DNA of 64,000 nt from Conchocele bisecta (GCA_029237695.1 CM055275.1:85713088-85777087), one strand, 5' to 3'. Positions 10,176 through 20,045 are shown, counted from the first letter of the stretch. Numbers and translations: made by a program. The notes: a model not told the origin generated them from the sequence alone.

Positions 10176-10402
10176 TGTGTCTGTGACTGGACAAATGGGG
10201 TTTATGGGATTTGTGACCTGTGTAGCTCCAGATCAAATAGCATCCACCTGTAGCAGGATAACGATATATATCCATTGTTAGAAACATGACGGATGTGTCA
10301 TTGCCGGAATGGCGAATAGTGCAGATCCTGATCAGACTATCTGATCTGGATCTACACTGGTCGCAAAAACCCATAATCCCCATTTCTCCTGTCACAGACA
10401 CG
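10176..10402 (+). mobile_element. D-family MITE, full length
   Basis: TGTCTGTGACTGGACAAATG to CTCCTGTCACAGACACGTT. It includes the central GTGCAGATCCTGATCAGAC. Confidence 0.85.
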
Positions 10403-10626
10403 TTTATAACCATGAAAACGCAGCCGCGGATACGTGACGTTCAATATAATGAAACGTGTTAATTTAATTGAAAGTAAACACGTACACAGGCTTACATAGT
10501 ACTATATTTTGCAGATATCATATCTATATACAGACACAAACATGCATATGCGTTGGTGAATTCGAACGTGTTTATTTCGACTGTTAATGACCCCAGGGTT
10601 GAAGACGTCAAGTAACATTCGTTACC

Positions 10627-10645
10627 ATGGATACTACAACTGGAG
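10627..10645 (+). CDS. Candidate first coding exon, MDTTTG
   Basis: TTACCATGG is a good metazoan start context. Six codons later comes a strong donor, CTGGAG followed by GTAAGTA, leaving phase 1. Upstream is unique DNA. The next good acceptor (TTTTGTCTTCCAG, ending 10813) enters a D-element fragment that stops after 15 codons. Either the true second exon lies elsewhere or this is chance. A second donor-like GGGGAG/GTAAGA lies at about 10915. No function can be assigned. Confidence 0.25.
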
Positions 10646-10814
10646 GTAAGTACAGAAAGGTCAGAGTTTTTTCTCCGTGTTTTACATGCGACGTTTTGGT
10701 TTTACCCCCGTTTGGCTCACGTTTGACCCCCGTTTGGCTCACGTTTGCGTTACGTTTGCCCGAAAACCAGTGTTTGATGTGTTTTCTTTGTGTTACACTG
10801 TTTTGTCTTCCAGA

Positions 10815-10886
10815 GTCCGCACAGTCTGATCTGGATCTACACTGGTCGCAAAACCCATAAGCCCCATTTCTCCAGCCACAGCCACG
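10815..10886 (+). mobile_element. D-family right-end fragment
   Basis: CACAGTCTGATCTGGATCTA to CCAGCCACAGCCACGT. It begins right at a splice-acceptor-like TCTTCCAG. Confidence 0.75.
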
Positions 10887-11573
10887 TGTATTTGTGAACA
10901 ATATTCTCAGGGGAGGTAAGAACAAGAAACTTGTTAACTGATTTGTACTAAACTTACGTCATTCCGCTGTGTTAAAGGGGCTCCCTCACATGCTACCGCC
11001 GAATATGGATTTCACAAAAAAAGTTGAGCTATATCAATGAATGTTGCATGAATACAGTCGCAACTTGTCCATGGTAATAAACATGAGTTTATCGCCTAAT
11101 TAGGCCTAACACAAAAGTGTTGTGGTGCGAGCAATCCGACCCTATCTATGACTATGCCGCCGACCTTAGACTTGTTTGGCAGTCTAAAAATAAATTTTCG
11201 ATTCTTCAATGTGCTTAAGGCGTCCTTTGCGTACATTAGGCGCTTATCTTCCGTGTGCCCGCAGCAATAACAACAACAGTAAGTACCAACCAAATAGTGA
11301 AGATATTCCAGCTGTCTATAGTATTAAAAAAGGCCTACCCTCCCTACCTATATTTATTTCTGGACCATTTCCCGCAACACGGGTAGTTTTTTGTTTCGAT
11401 AGGCCTTATCTCATTGTTATGTCCGCTTTCAATGTCGCAAACATCAAGTCAAAGAAATTCCATTCGAAATATAACATGGCCGCATTGCATCCTCTATCGG
11501 GAAAACCAATTGGCAGTGACGTAATTCCTTTCACCGATGCATAGTTACCACTGACTACCGTTTGCTGAATATA
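10887..11573. other. Unique sequence without recognised gene
   Basis: A 111-codon frame at 11209-11544 has no recognisable domain, signal peptide or splice context. I treat it as unsupported. The stretch lacks repeat-family matches. Confidence 0.4.
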
Positions 11574-12001
11574 GAGAATACCAGGCTAGTGTCTTTTGAT
11601 ATATCAAGTTTATCAGGCAAGGCTATGAAACGCGTAGGAATTCCGAGGCTTGCCGAGGAATTCCTACCGTTTCCGAGCCGAGCCTGATAAACTTGATATA
11701 AGAAGACACTAGCCTGGTATTCGATTTATCAGGTAACGTTTTATGCTCGTAAATGATCACAGATGACCACAAATTACCATAAATGACCACAGACGTCGTT
11801 ATCTAAGGACAGAACGCGAACTTGTTTTCGTTTCGTCATTACACTGGCGTCATTAGGTAACGTCACGTGACGTCATCATAATGGAACGTCAGTTTTCACT
11901 TCGTTGTAACACGGATGTTTATATCAGGGCAATGCCTGATACAACAATATGTTATCAGTCAGTACGTATTCGGTAAATGCAGAGTAGGTTACCTGATAAA
12001 T
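11574..12001. mobile_element. L plus L2 composite
   Basis: L hairpin to 11721, then L2 to 12001 ending GGTTACCTGATAAA. Both halves match 8422-8810. L2 carries ACCACA-rich extra sequence near 11757. Confidence 0.85.
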
Positions 12002-12378
12002 ACGAAGCAAAATACAAACCTGCTTGAATATCTTGATCATGAACCAATATAAACTGTTCGGAGTAACCGACTGCAAGGTTCGCACCCAAATTTGACGGTG
12101 TCGATTTCTTACACCATGTTTAAGATTGACCGGATTGCGCGCGCAGATGCGTGATATGATTCGTACCTTCACTGACTCGGACCGCCAAGGTTAATGGTGA
12201 AATGTTGATAGAAAATGCGGAATTGTCAACGTTCAACGTGATTTGGGAAGTTATTGTATTTTAAAAAAAAATAGTTTTCATGAGGTATCTCACATGTTCT
12301 TTGGTACAAAATCACATGGCGTGTCTCACAGTGCGCATCTTGGAATATTGCCTGATATAAATCACTGTATGTGTCATT
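12002..12378. other. Unique sequence
   Basis: No repeat family, exon-like frame or motif recognised. Confidence 0.4.
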
Positions 12379-12601
12379 TAACCCTTATACCGCTACACAT
12401 AACAATTATCGTCTGCTGTTGCTTTTATATATTGCCTTATTTCTCAATAAAAAACATGTCCAATGGAAATGATTCTGAAGTGCTGTCAAAGCATGTTGTA
12501 AATTATTATAAAGTGCTGTCAAAGCATGTTTTGATGATAAAAATGGAAAACACAAAATAAACATCAGAAGACAACAAATTAAGATAGCGGTGTAAGGGTT
12601 A
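12379..12601 (+). mobile_element. S-family MITE
   Basis: The ends are TAACCCTTATACCGCT and AGCGGTGTAAGGGTTA. Internally, GAAGTGCTGTCAAAGCATGT occurs with a second partial copy. The partner at 13229-13467 is inverted. Confidence 0.85.
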
Positions 12602-12643
12602 CAAATGTAACATACTTGTCGTTTTTTTATCCGAATTTATCTC

Positions 12644-13033
12644 ATGAATTCAGTTAAACTTTCAGAATTACAAATTGCTAACGGAGAGCATAATCAAATT
12701 AAACGTCACGCTATAAATCATCAGACCTATGCGCATAATTTTAACATTCGCTTTCAACGTAATCGGTTAATTCAAATTTTAAAAATAATTCTAGTCGCCG
12801 GACAGGGTGTAATTAGCCACACGAGAAAGACTACAAAGTGGCTATGCCTCTGCCGTTTAATAGTAATTTACGAACGGACTGGGTATTGTTATTCAAATAT
12901 AGCCGGGCGTTTATTGTTTCCCTCAAACCCTTACACGGAGAAAATTAGGGTCTTCGCGCGTCGCAGTTTGACCTCAGTTGACCCCTGGACCAAATCGACA
13001 TGTGGGACCCGTATGCAGATAAAGGACCGTTAA
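12644..13033 (+). other. 129-codon open frame, no recognisable product
   Basis: An open frame lying exactly between two inverted S elements. The translation is rich in I, R, N and T, and shows no signal peptide, cysteine pattern or family motif. The central segment (ILKIILVAG) is mildly hydrophobic. The flanks hold no obvious promoter or poly(A) signal. It may be a chance frame or cargo of a composite S-S element. Confidence 0.12.
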
Positions 13034-13067
13034 TCACAGTTTACACGCACACTTCAGGGCGATTTCT

Positions 13068-13224
13068 TTCACAGTAAAATCAATATTGGAAAAAATTTCA
13101 TGAAATAAAAAGTAGGTCCATTCTTAAACTTTGATAAAGTTAATAATATCGAAAATAAATATTGCTTTTGCATTGTTTAGATAGCCGTAAGATTTGGACA
13201 GGTTTCGTGAAACAGACAATAGTT
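13068..13224 (+). mobile_element. T-family right half
   Basis: AGTAAAATCAATATTGG through GGTTTCGTGAAACAGACAAT matches T copies at 1153 and 32335. Confidence 0.7.
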
Positions 13225-13228
13225 ATAT

Positions 13229-13467
13229 TAACCCTTACACCGCTATTTTAAGTTTTTGTCATCTGCTGTTTTCTATTTTCCATTTGAATCATCAAAAACA
13301 TGCATTGACAGCACTTTAGAATAATTTACAACATGCTTTGACAGCACTTCAGAATCATTTCCATTGGAAATGATTCTGAAGTGCTGTCAAACCATGTTTT
13401 TATTGAGAAATAAGGCAAGATATACAAGCAACAGCAGACGACATTGTGTGTAGCGGTCTAAAGGTCA
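13229..13467 (-). mobile_element. S-family MITE, inverted
   Basis: TAACCCTTACACCGCTA to TAGCGGTCTAAAGGTCA. A central palindrome surrounds CATTTCCATTGGAAATGATT. Inverse of 12379-12601. Confidence 0.85.
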
Positions 13468-13637
13468 TAATCTCTGCAATTCCTTCGCTGCCAGCGTTGA
13501 TAATAACATTGAAATTGAAGGTGAACATTCGTCCTCAGTGACCTTAACATTGGGCGGCCGGACGTGGGTCGTATGCAGAACAAGGCACCATCATTGGGCA
13601 CACATTGTAGCCAAATATTATCGAAATCGGCTAAGCA

Positions 13638-13680
13638 ACAGGTGGAATAGTACACAATTATACACTTATTTAATTTTGTT
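13638..13680 (+). mobile_element. I-family fragment
   Basis: AGGTGGAATAGTACACAATT plus ATACACTTATTTAATT is the near-right part of I. It is preceded by an H-like AAATCGGCTA. Confidence 0.6.
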
Positions 13681-13850
13681 TTTACATATAAATCACTGAC
13701 CGAGAAGTATGTGCAAATCTATAATTAAAATATTAGAGCCAACCAAGTGTAATAACTCTGCAACAAATATTACATTATCAAAACACACTTATCGCCCATG
13801 TTTGTATCAACACTTTATACGTATAACACTCGTATAAGTATATATAAATA

Positions 13851-14192
13851 CTACGGAGCCCCGCAGGGAGGCCAGCAGGGTATTCGTTCTCAAGAATTGA
13901 CAATTCGTTCCCTCAATTTAACTATTCGTTCCCACGAAATAACAATTCGTTCCCACCGGAACGAATTGCTAATTCGTAGGAACGAATTGTTATATCGTGG
14001 GAACGAATTGTTAATTCGAGGGAGCGAATTGTCGTTTCGTAGGAACGAATTGTTATATCGCGGGAACGAATTGTTATATCGTGGGAAGGAACTGTTAATT
14101 CGAGGGAGCGAATTGTTAAATTGAGGGAACGAATTGTTATTTCGTGGGAACGAATTAATAAACAAAATCCATGTCCCCTGCGGGGCTCCGTA
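13851..14192. mobile_element. K-family element, full length
   Basis: The ends are CTACGGAGCCCCGCAGGG and CCCCTGCGGGGCTCCGTA. Between them about 18 short GAACGAATTGTTA-type units appear first in one orientation, then the other. All long frames here are repeat translations. Confidence 0.85.
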
Positions 14193-14317
14193 AAATACAA
14201 CTATATATGTGAAGATAGAAAGATATACTGGTTTTACGTCGAAATGCGTTATTGTATGGCCAAAACCGATTTCAATAACATCTTCAGGCGGCCATGACGT
14301 TGTCAATAGTATGTAAT

Positions 14318-14490
14318 TTATCCCGTCAACACAGTGCGTACAATTCTCTATCTATTTTCCTTATTTCTGAACCAAAGTATATGTTGTGACCACTCATTTA
14401 AACCGTCTCGGCGAGACGGTTCAAATGAGTGGTCACAACATATACTTCTGATGAGAAATAAAGAAATTCTTGAGCCTTGCCGGATATTAT
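14318..14490. mobile_element. C fragment joined to X-type hairpin
   Basis: TTATCCCGTCAACACAGTGC (C end), then a nearly perfect palindrome at 14377-14445 centred on CCGTCTCGGCGAGACGG, then GCCTTGCCGGATATT from B. Confidence 0.75.
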
Positions 14491-14937
14491 TTATCTATCA
14501 CTTTCTCTATGTACTCTAATGTGCAACTGGGTCATGAAAATACTCTTATTATTATTATGACCGAGAGTGTAGCATTGAGATATACGTCAATTATAGTGCG
14601 ACGTGTTTGTAGTTTTCTTGGTACATGCATTTAAAGTTTATTATTTCACCATCTATATCTTCCTTTAAATGTGGTTATTAATCGGTAATCGATAATCGAT
14701 CATGAAGATGGGCGATGTCGCAGATCCTCTTCAAAGAGGTCTGCATTTGAAATATTCCCAATGCGCGTACTATAATGGGGTACTCGCTAATTCAGCGTAC
14801 GCGACAATTGTAATCGTTGCCTAGCAACAACCCCTCATCGCTGATCATTTGCATGAACTCCGTTATCGAGTTGGCCGTCTTTGTAATTAAGTGTAGTGCT
14901 GCAGGTCATGTGACATGGGATAAAGGGTCCTAAAAAG
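14491..14937. promoter_or_regulatory. Unique stretch with X-box-like motif at 14816-14828
   Basis: GTTGCC-T-AGCAAC fits the RFX-type X-box consensus GTNRCC(N0-3)RGYAAC. The surrounding DNA is unique, with GTACGCGACAATTG upstream. No adjacent gene was identified, so function is inference only. Confidence 0.3.
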
Positions 14938-15483
14938 GGCACATACACAACCGCCGATTTCACCAACTGTGCTAAGCATACTTATATAGCAAAGTGTACT
15001 TTGAGGGAGTAATCATTTATTTTTCCCGAAATGCATTATTTCATATAGAACTAACGACTGCATATATTTGATGATTAAAAGTATGCAGAATTATTATACT
15101 GAATGTATTACATTATCACAGCCAAAATGGCTGTGATAATGTAATAAAGTCAGAATAATAACTGAAAATTAATAAATTTATCCTTAAATTGAGAAGTTCA
15201 AAGTGTACTTAGCAATATAAGGATACTTTGCAATTTTGATGAAATGGACATCAGATTATCAACGTTTCTGAACATCTATAGCCAACTCACAGCTTTACGT
15301 AAATACAACAACCGCCTGTGTTAAGTTTGTCCTGATTATCAAGCAGTTTGATTATCTGAGCTGTAACACAGCTCAGACTCAGCCAATCAAAAAGCTGGAA
15401 ATCATCAAGCACAATAGTCAAGTATTTTCAAATAAAACAAAATTGGCAAATATTTACAAGATTATCGCAGGCGGCGGTGTATT
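14938..15483 (+). mobile_element. N-family element split by H
   Basis: The N left end CATACACAACCGCC stops at 14950. N resumes at 15248 (ATCAGATTATCAACGTTTCT) and ends with CGCAGGCGGCGGTGTA. It contains the palindrome CTGAGCTGTAACACAGCTCAG. Confidence 0.8.
14951..15247. mobile_element. H-family MITE nested in N
   Basis: GATTTCACCAACTGTGC on the left, the palindrome TCACAGCCAAAATGGCTGTGA, and CAATTTTGATGAAATGG on the right. Confidence 0.85.
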
Positions 15484-15484
15484 T

Positions 15485-15783
15485 ATAGTTTATGGTTACG
15501 ACCAATAAAGAAGTAAAACTGTCGCGAGCGTGATGTGTATTTAGTTTCAAGTTGATTATAAATACAAGAAGTGTTGCTTTATCCGGCTTAGGTCAATACA
15601 ACAGTAAAACTGTCGCGAGCGTGGGGCGTATTTAGCGTTGGTAACCATGGCAACGTAATATTATACTGAATATTGGCCATCTGGCTTTATTGTTCCGCGT
15701 GACCGGTTACATGTAGCTGTTTCGCTACCAATTTGCCGTCAATTTGCAAACGAATTATTTGTATGCGATAGCTTTCTGACAAC
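15485..15783. promoter_or_regulatory. Unique stretch with duplicated motif and X-box-like palindrome
   Basis: AGTAAAACTGTCGCGAGCGT occurs at about 15510 and again at 15602. GTAACC-AT-GGCAAC at 15641-15654 fits the X-box consensus and is almost a perfect palindrome. A GACCAATAA box precedes the first copy. No gene start is visible, since the M element begins at 15784. Confidence 0.3.
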
Positions 15784-16070
15784 AAGGTGTATGATCACGT
15801 GGTACTAACAACAACAACAAGTACCGATTCAAAGTACGTATTCTTTTATAGTGTCCTTATTACGCAACGGATTTTGATGAAATATGGCGCATCAAACGCT
15901 GCATTTGGTGGTCTCTGTATTTTCGCCCAAACTTCTGTCGTTTTTGCGAAGAATCGATTTCCGTGTCATATTTCATCAAAATCCGTTGCATATGAAGGAA
16001 ACTATCAAAGAATACTTACATTGGAGTGGGCGACGTTGTTGTTGTTGTCACCACGTGATCATGCACCATG
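15784..16070. mobile_element. M-family MITE
   Basis: GGTGTATGATCACGTGGTAC with ACAACAACAACAAG inside the left end, and GTTGTTGTTGTCACCACGTG on the right. The interior is ATTTTGATGAAATATGGCGC. Copies at 47740 and 56505. Confidence 0.85.
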
Positions 16071-16106
16071 TGACAATAGAACCACGAACTTTCATTTTGC
16101 AGATAA

Positions 16107-16212
16107 TTGCGGACAGTAACACTTGCAATATACTCGCGTACCGTCCGTAGCTACGGACAGTATGTCTTACAATATACGCCCGTACCGTCCTACGGAGTTA
16201 CTGTTCGCAACT
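16107..16212. mobile_element. R-family hairpin
   Basis: TGCGGACAGTAACACTTGCA to GGAGTTACTGTTCGCAAC. The centre CCGTCCGTAGCTACGGACAG is duplicated in part. Confidence 0.75.
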
Positions 16213-16324
16213 AGGTCGTGAATTACGTATGGTAAACATGTATATAGCGGTCTTTGCTTGCTGTATTGGTTTAAAACGGATGTATTTAAAGGCACATTGC
16301 CTAAAAGCACTGGGTCTCGTCCGC

Positions 16325-16460
16325 AATTGCAAGCACCTCGCCAGAGGCTCGGTGCATACATTGCGTGTGACTTGTGTCATAAATCTCATATCAAATTGAA
16401 ACTAATTTGAGATCCTCTATATATCTTCAATTAAACCACAGGGCCATGATTACAAAACTT
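16325..16460. repeat. U and V fragments
   Basis: CCAGAGGCTCGGTGCATACA matches 18060 (U). ATATATCTTCAATTAAACCA matches the V interior at 44262. Confidence 0.55.
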
Positions 16461-16514
16461 TTATTTTTTACAGTAATGTTTGTGTGATATGCATCTTTAA
16501 GAGAGTATACATGT

Positions 16515-16625
16515 ACATGGATACAGAAAGGAGGCTCATTCTTAAAGTTTGATAACAATTAATAGTATCGAACACAAATATCGGTTTTGCATTGATTATA
16601 TAGCCGTAATGAGCAGGTTTCGCGA
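16515..16625 (+). mobile_element. T-family right-end fragment
   Basis: AGGCTCATTCTTAAAGTTTG, ATAGCCGTAA and CAGGTTTCGCGAAATAG match T, ending where the LINE tail begins. Confidence 0.6.
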
Positions 16626-17062
16626 AATAGAATAGACTAGAATAATAGAATAGAATAATATTTATTGACTTAAACTAAATAGTTTCTCGTCGACAAGGAA
16701 ATATATACAACATACATGCAAGAAACAATACACATGGATCAACAATGAATACTGAATTGTACTGAATTATGCAGAAGTTTTCACACAGGATATCCACACA
16801 AGCGTATCATACACTGCATGAACACAACAAAACGGCAACACTGACCCGCATACATGAAGTTATAAACGGTGTGGATTCCTATGTGAAACATGTGCTGTAT
16901 AATGAGGAAGGATGAGTTTAACCCTGAAGTATGCTAGTCCGTACCTTACAAGCCTTACATATGAATAAGGCCAAGTTCTTTATATAATTCTTCCTATCAG
17001 ACTTCATTAAATTTACAAATTTATTCACACTAATGTGACGCCTATGGTAAGAAATAGACAGT
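16626..17062 (-). mobile_element. 5'-truncated non-LTR retrotransposon (LINE) 3' end
   Basis: On the - strand an open frame runs from about 17062 to a TAA at 16918-16920. It encodes a C-terminus containing NKFVNLMKSDRKNY and NLALFICKACKVRTSIL, a basic tail resembling the ends of LINE reverse-transcriptase proteins. About 260 bases of 3' UTR follow, then a tail of ATTCT-type short repeats (16626-16659). That layout fits a 5'-truncated LINE copy. The catalytic RT motifs lie in the missing upstream part, so the clade is not determined. Confidence 0.55.
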
Positions 17063-17066
17063 AGAT

Positions 17067-17113
17067 AAACGTAATTTAATCGCAATTTATAAAATTGCGA
17101 TTAAATTACGTTT
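17067..17113. repeat. Perfect hairpin
   Basis: Two 22-base arms, AAACGTAATTTAATCGCAAT plus TT and its complement, with a 3-base loop. It lies directly at the truncated end of the LINE fragment. Confidence 0.8.
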
Positions 17114-17143
17114 TACTACAGTACATGTAGCTGTCTCTCTTAA

Positions 17144-17296
17144 AGGGGCATATCAGAATTTGTTGAACCACGTTGTAAGTATGAGTTGCATGAAAATAAG
17201 ACAAACCTACTGAAAAATAGCTACGAACCCCGATTTTTGTTTTCTCGAAACTCGTTTGAGATCCTCTATGTATCAATCAGTCGCACCATGATTCTA
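17144..17296 (+). mobile_element. V-family left end
   Basis: TTAA then AGGGGCATATCAGAATTTG, as at 40437 and 43910. The right end is not visible because a C/B composite follows. Confidence 0.6.
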
Positions 17297-17298
17297 TT

Positions 17299-17632
17299 TT
17301 ATCCCGTCAACACAGTGCGTATGTGCCGTGAAACATGGTGCCGTGAAACATTTTTGATATCCAGTCAATACTAGTTTTGCATTTTACAGCCATTTGTATG
17401 TGTTCACGGGATAAATAGAATAGTAGGTTAGTGCCGTGAATGGAAAAAAATATCTGGCGCGGCACGGAAACGGGATGTGCTCGGCAGAGCCTCGCCCATC
17501 CCGTTTCCTGAGCCTTGCCAGATATGACGGTTCAAATGAGTGGACACAACATATACTTCTGATGAGAAATAAAGAAATTCTTCAGCCTTGCCGGATATTT
17601 TTTCCCATTCACGGCACTAACCTACTATTCTA
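17299..17632. mobile_element. C plus B composite carrying an X-derived segment
   Basis: C at 17299-17415. The B left part is at 17416-17526. Then comes an X-type piece (GGTTCAAATGAGTGGACACA, to about 17585), then the B right arm to CACTAACCTACTATTCT. Confidence 0.8.
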
Positions 17633-17777
17633 TTTACTCACATTCCCGAAAACATGCGCTATGCAAAAGTACATACCATCTGAAACTGTGATAAGCAGAG
17701 GAGATAATTTGACTTGACCTAATTTGATAGTTTTGCTATATATGTACCAGTAAAATACAAACTGAAAATTGTTGTAC

Positions 17778-17976
17778 TTTTCTAGCAAAGTGTACTTTGA
17801 GGGAGTAATCATTTATTTTTCCTGAAATGCATTATTTCACATAGAACTAACGACTGCATATAGTTGATGATTAAAAGTATGCAGAATTATTACACTGAAT
17901 TTACTACATTAACACAAACTCCCTCAAAGTATACTTTGCTAGAAAAGTATACTTTGAAATGTTGGTGAAATATGCT
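17778..17976. mobile_element. H-family MITE, internally deleted
   Basis: TAGCAAAGTGTACTTTGAGG to AATGTTGGTGAAAT. The central hairpin right arm is missing after CTACATTAACACAAA. Confidence 0.75.
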
Positions 17977-18024
17977 ACAGGTTTCCTGCTATTTGGACCC
18001 TGAAGTCATGTGATAAACATAATC

Positions 18025-18130
18025 TCAAACTCGTATCCACTTGATATGAGATTTATGAAACTCGTCAGAGGCTCGGTGCATACATTTTGCGTGACTCGTT
18101 TCATAAATGGAAACTCGTTTGATATCCACT
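18025..18130. repeat. U-family repeat
   Basis: GATATGAGATTTATGAAACT, GAGGCTCGGTGCATACATTT and GGAAACTCGTTTGATATCC form a loose inverted repeat. Related to 16325, 45855 and 52370. Confidence 0.5.
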
Positions 18131-18496
18131 ATTTATACTATGCCACATTTAGAAAGATAAATAATTTGAAAAAAATAAATTAGTAGCTATTGATTGCAAA
18201 GCGTGTTCGTAATACTGAACAAGTTTTAAGAGTGCGGACGGTCACATTATAAACCTGTCGAGACATGGCTGATTATCCAGTGAAGATAAATACCTGATAA
18301 TCAATATGCTTCTTACTATGTCATGAAAAACATGTGTAACAAATTTGGTCACGATCCGTGAAGCAGAAATTGAGATATACAAGCAAATGTAGCCTGTCGG
18401 CACATGAATGTCCCCGGTGGAAGATTTGAGAAACTGTGACAAACATTACTAACAAGAAGTAATACGTATTGATAAGCACAGTTTTGAAGGACATAG
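18131..18496. other. Unique sequence
   Basis: No family match or supportable exon seen. Confidence 0.4.
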
Positions 18497-18745
18497 AGAG
18501 ACTAGTAGGTTAGTGCCGTGAATGGGAAAAATATCTGGCAAGGCTCAGGAAACGGGATGGGCGAGGCTCTGCCGAGCACATCACGTTTCCGTGCCGCGCC
18601 AGATATTATTTCCCATTCAGGGCACTAATATACTATTCTATTTATCCCGTTAACATAGTAAAATGGCTTTAAAATGCAAAAATAGTATTGACTGGATATC
18701 AAAAATGTTTCACGGCACATACGTACTGTGTTGACGGGATAAAAG
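18497..18745. mobile_element. B plus C composite
   Basis: B hairpin to 18639, then a shortened C ending GTGTTGACGGGATAAAA. Confidence 0.8.
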
Positions 18746-18757
18746 GTGAATGTCATA

Positions 18758-19557
18758 TTAAAGGGACATGCCCATTCAGTAGGCACAACATATTCTCTAT
18801 ATCAGAGACATCAACTGGGACATTTTCTGGCAAAGCAAACACTCATACTACATTACCCCATGTATTGCTTGGCATTATTATACATTTTAGATCAGACATA
18901 ACTTTCCACACTGAAATCAGGGGCGATACCTTAAACTTTTAACAGACATTAATATTTATAGTCTGTATTTATTTTTGGATGTGCAATTAATATAGGAATG
19001 AATTCCGGCCTTCGTCCAGTATTCCCGCGACTTTTCCAAGTTTATACCCCGATAAATTCCACAAAAAGGCCATTCATTCCTTATAAGTCCAGCATTTTAA
19101 ATAAATTCATCAAGAAAATGTGTTTATTTTCCGTTTTCTTAAGAATTATTTTAACTGCGCCTGACGGTTACGGAAAGTAGTTCGGCATGGAGTTTACTGG
19201 GATATAAATTTTGGACGGAGACTTGCAACGGACCAATCAAATGTTAGGGAATTATGTAAATATTTTTGTGCTGGAATTATCATACTTTATAATCTGTCGA
19301 AAATATTATTTTGTTAGGTGACTCAATTAATTAGTCTAAATAATAAAAAATACCATACCTCATTTGCATATGAAAATAGCCTGAAATCGTCATTATCAGT
19401 AAAATATATATTTCTACTTGATTTTACCTGTACATGTATAGCGACCACTCGTAATATTTAGAAGTGGTGGAATAGTGAGACAATTATACACTTATTTAAT
19501 CCCCATAAAGAACATGTTGTGCCTGCTGAGTGGGCATGCACCTTTAAGGGCAGCATG
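18758..19557 (+). mobile_element. I-family MITE split by A
   Basis: It starts at TTAA (18758) with AGGGACATGCCCATTCAGTA and ends GAGTGGGCATGCACCTTTAA. I sequence is interrupted between GGATGTGCAAT and CATACTTTATAATCTGTCG by an A element. Confidence 0.9.
18988..19280 (+). mobile_element. A-family MITE nested in I
   Basis: A runs from about AATATAGGAATGAATTCCGG to GTGCTGGAATTAT. The I flanks are contiguous in other copies (for example 26028-26045), which fixes both A ends within a few bases. Confidence 0.9.
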
Positions 19558-19559
19558 AA

Positions 19560-20045
19560 TGTATGACATTTATGCACAACTCGTATGTACTGCAATTTTA
19601 AAGTAATCCTTAGAGGTATCTAGAAGTTATGACATACTTGAGAAACTCCGGCAAACTTCTTAATCAAACTTTCTAGATCTCAGTCTTTTAGCGAAGTTGT
19701 GATGGTCAAAAGATCATACTATGGACAGGACAGCACGTGTGTGTGGCTTTTATGTACAAGTCCGATGTATTGAAATATTGAAGTAATCCTTCAAGGGATA
19801 TAGAAGTTATTACAGAATTTAGAAACTGCGGCAAAGTGCTTAATGTGTGAAAAAGTTAAAAGTTGTGAAAGTCAAATGGCCAATGTCATATTAAGGGCAA
19901 CATAGATGTATGGTATTTGTCCACAAGTATGCTTTGTTGAAATATTAAAGTAATCCATCAAGGGATATAGAAGTTATGACAGAATTGAGAAACCCCGACA
20001 CACGTCTTAATGTGGCGGACTGGCAGACGGACACACGGTCCAAAC
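19560..20045 (+). repeat. About 160-bp tandem repeat, three units
   Basis: TTGAAATATT..AGTAATCC, then GATATAGAAGTTATGACAGA, then GAGAAACTCCGGCAAA, recurs three times in degenerate form. It ends with GGCAGACGGACACACGG. Confidence 0.7.

Noticed and set aside
13798..14306. Long frames on both strands encoding TIRS- or NNSFPR-like repeats
   Set aside because: They are translations of the K array. The same peptides appear in other K copies and on both strands.
15787..16150. 110- and 88-codon frames at 15787-16150
   Set aside because: They lie within the M element and contain its conserved ends and interior.
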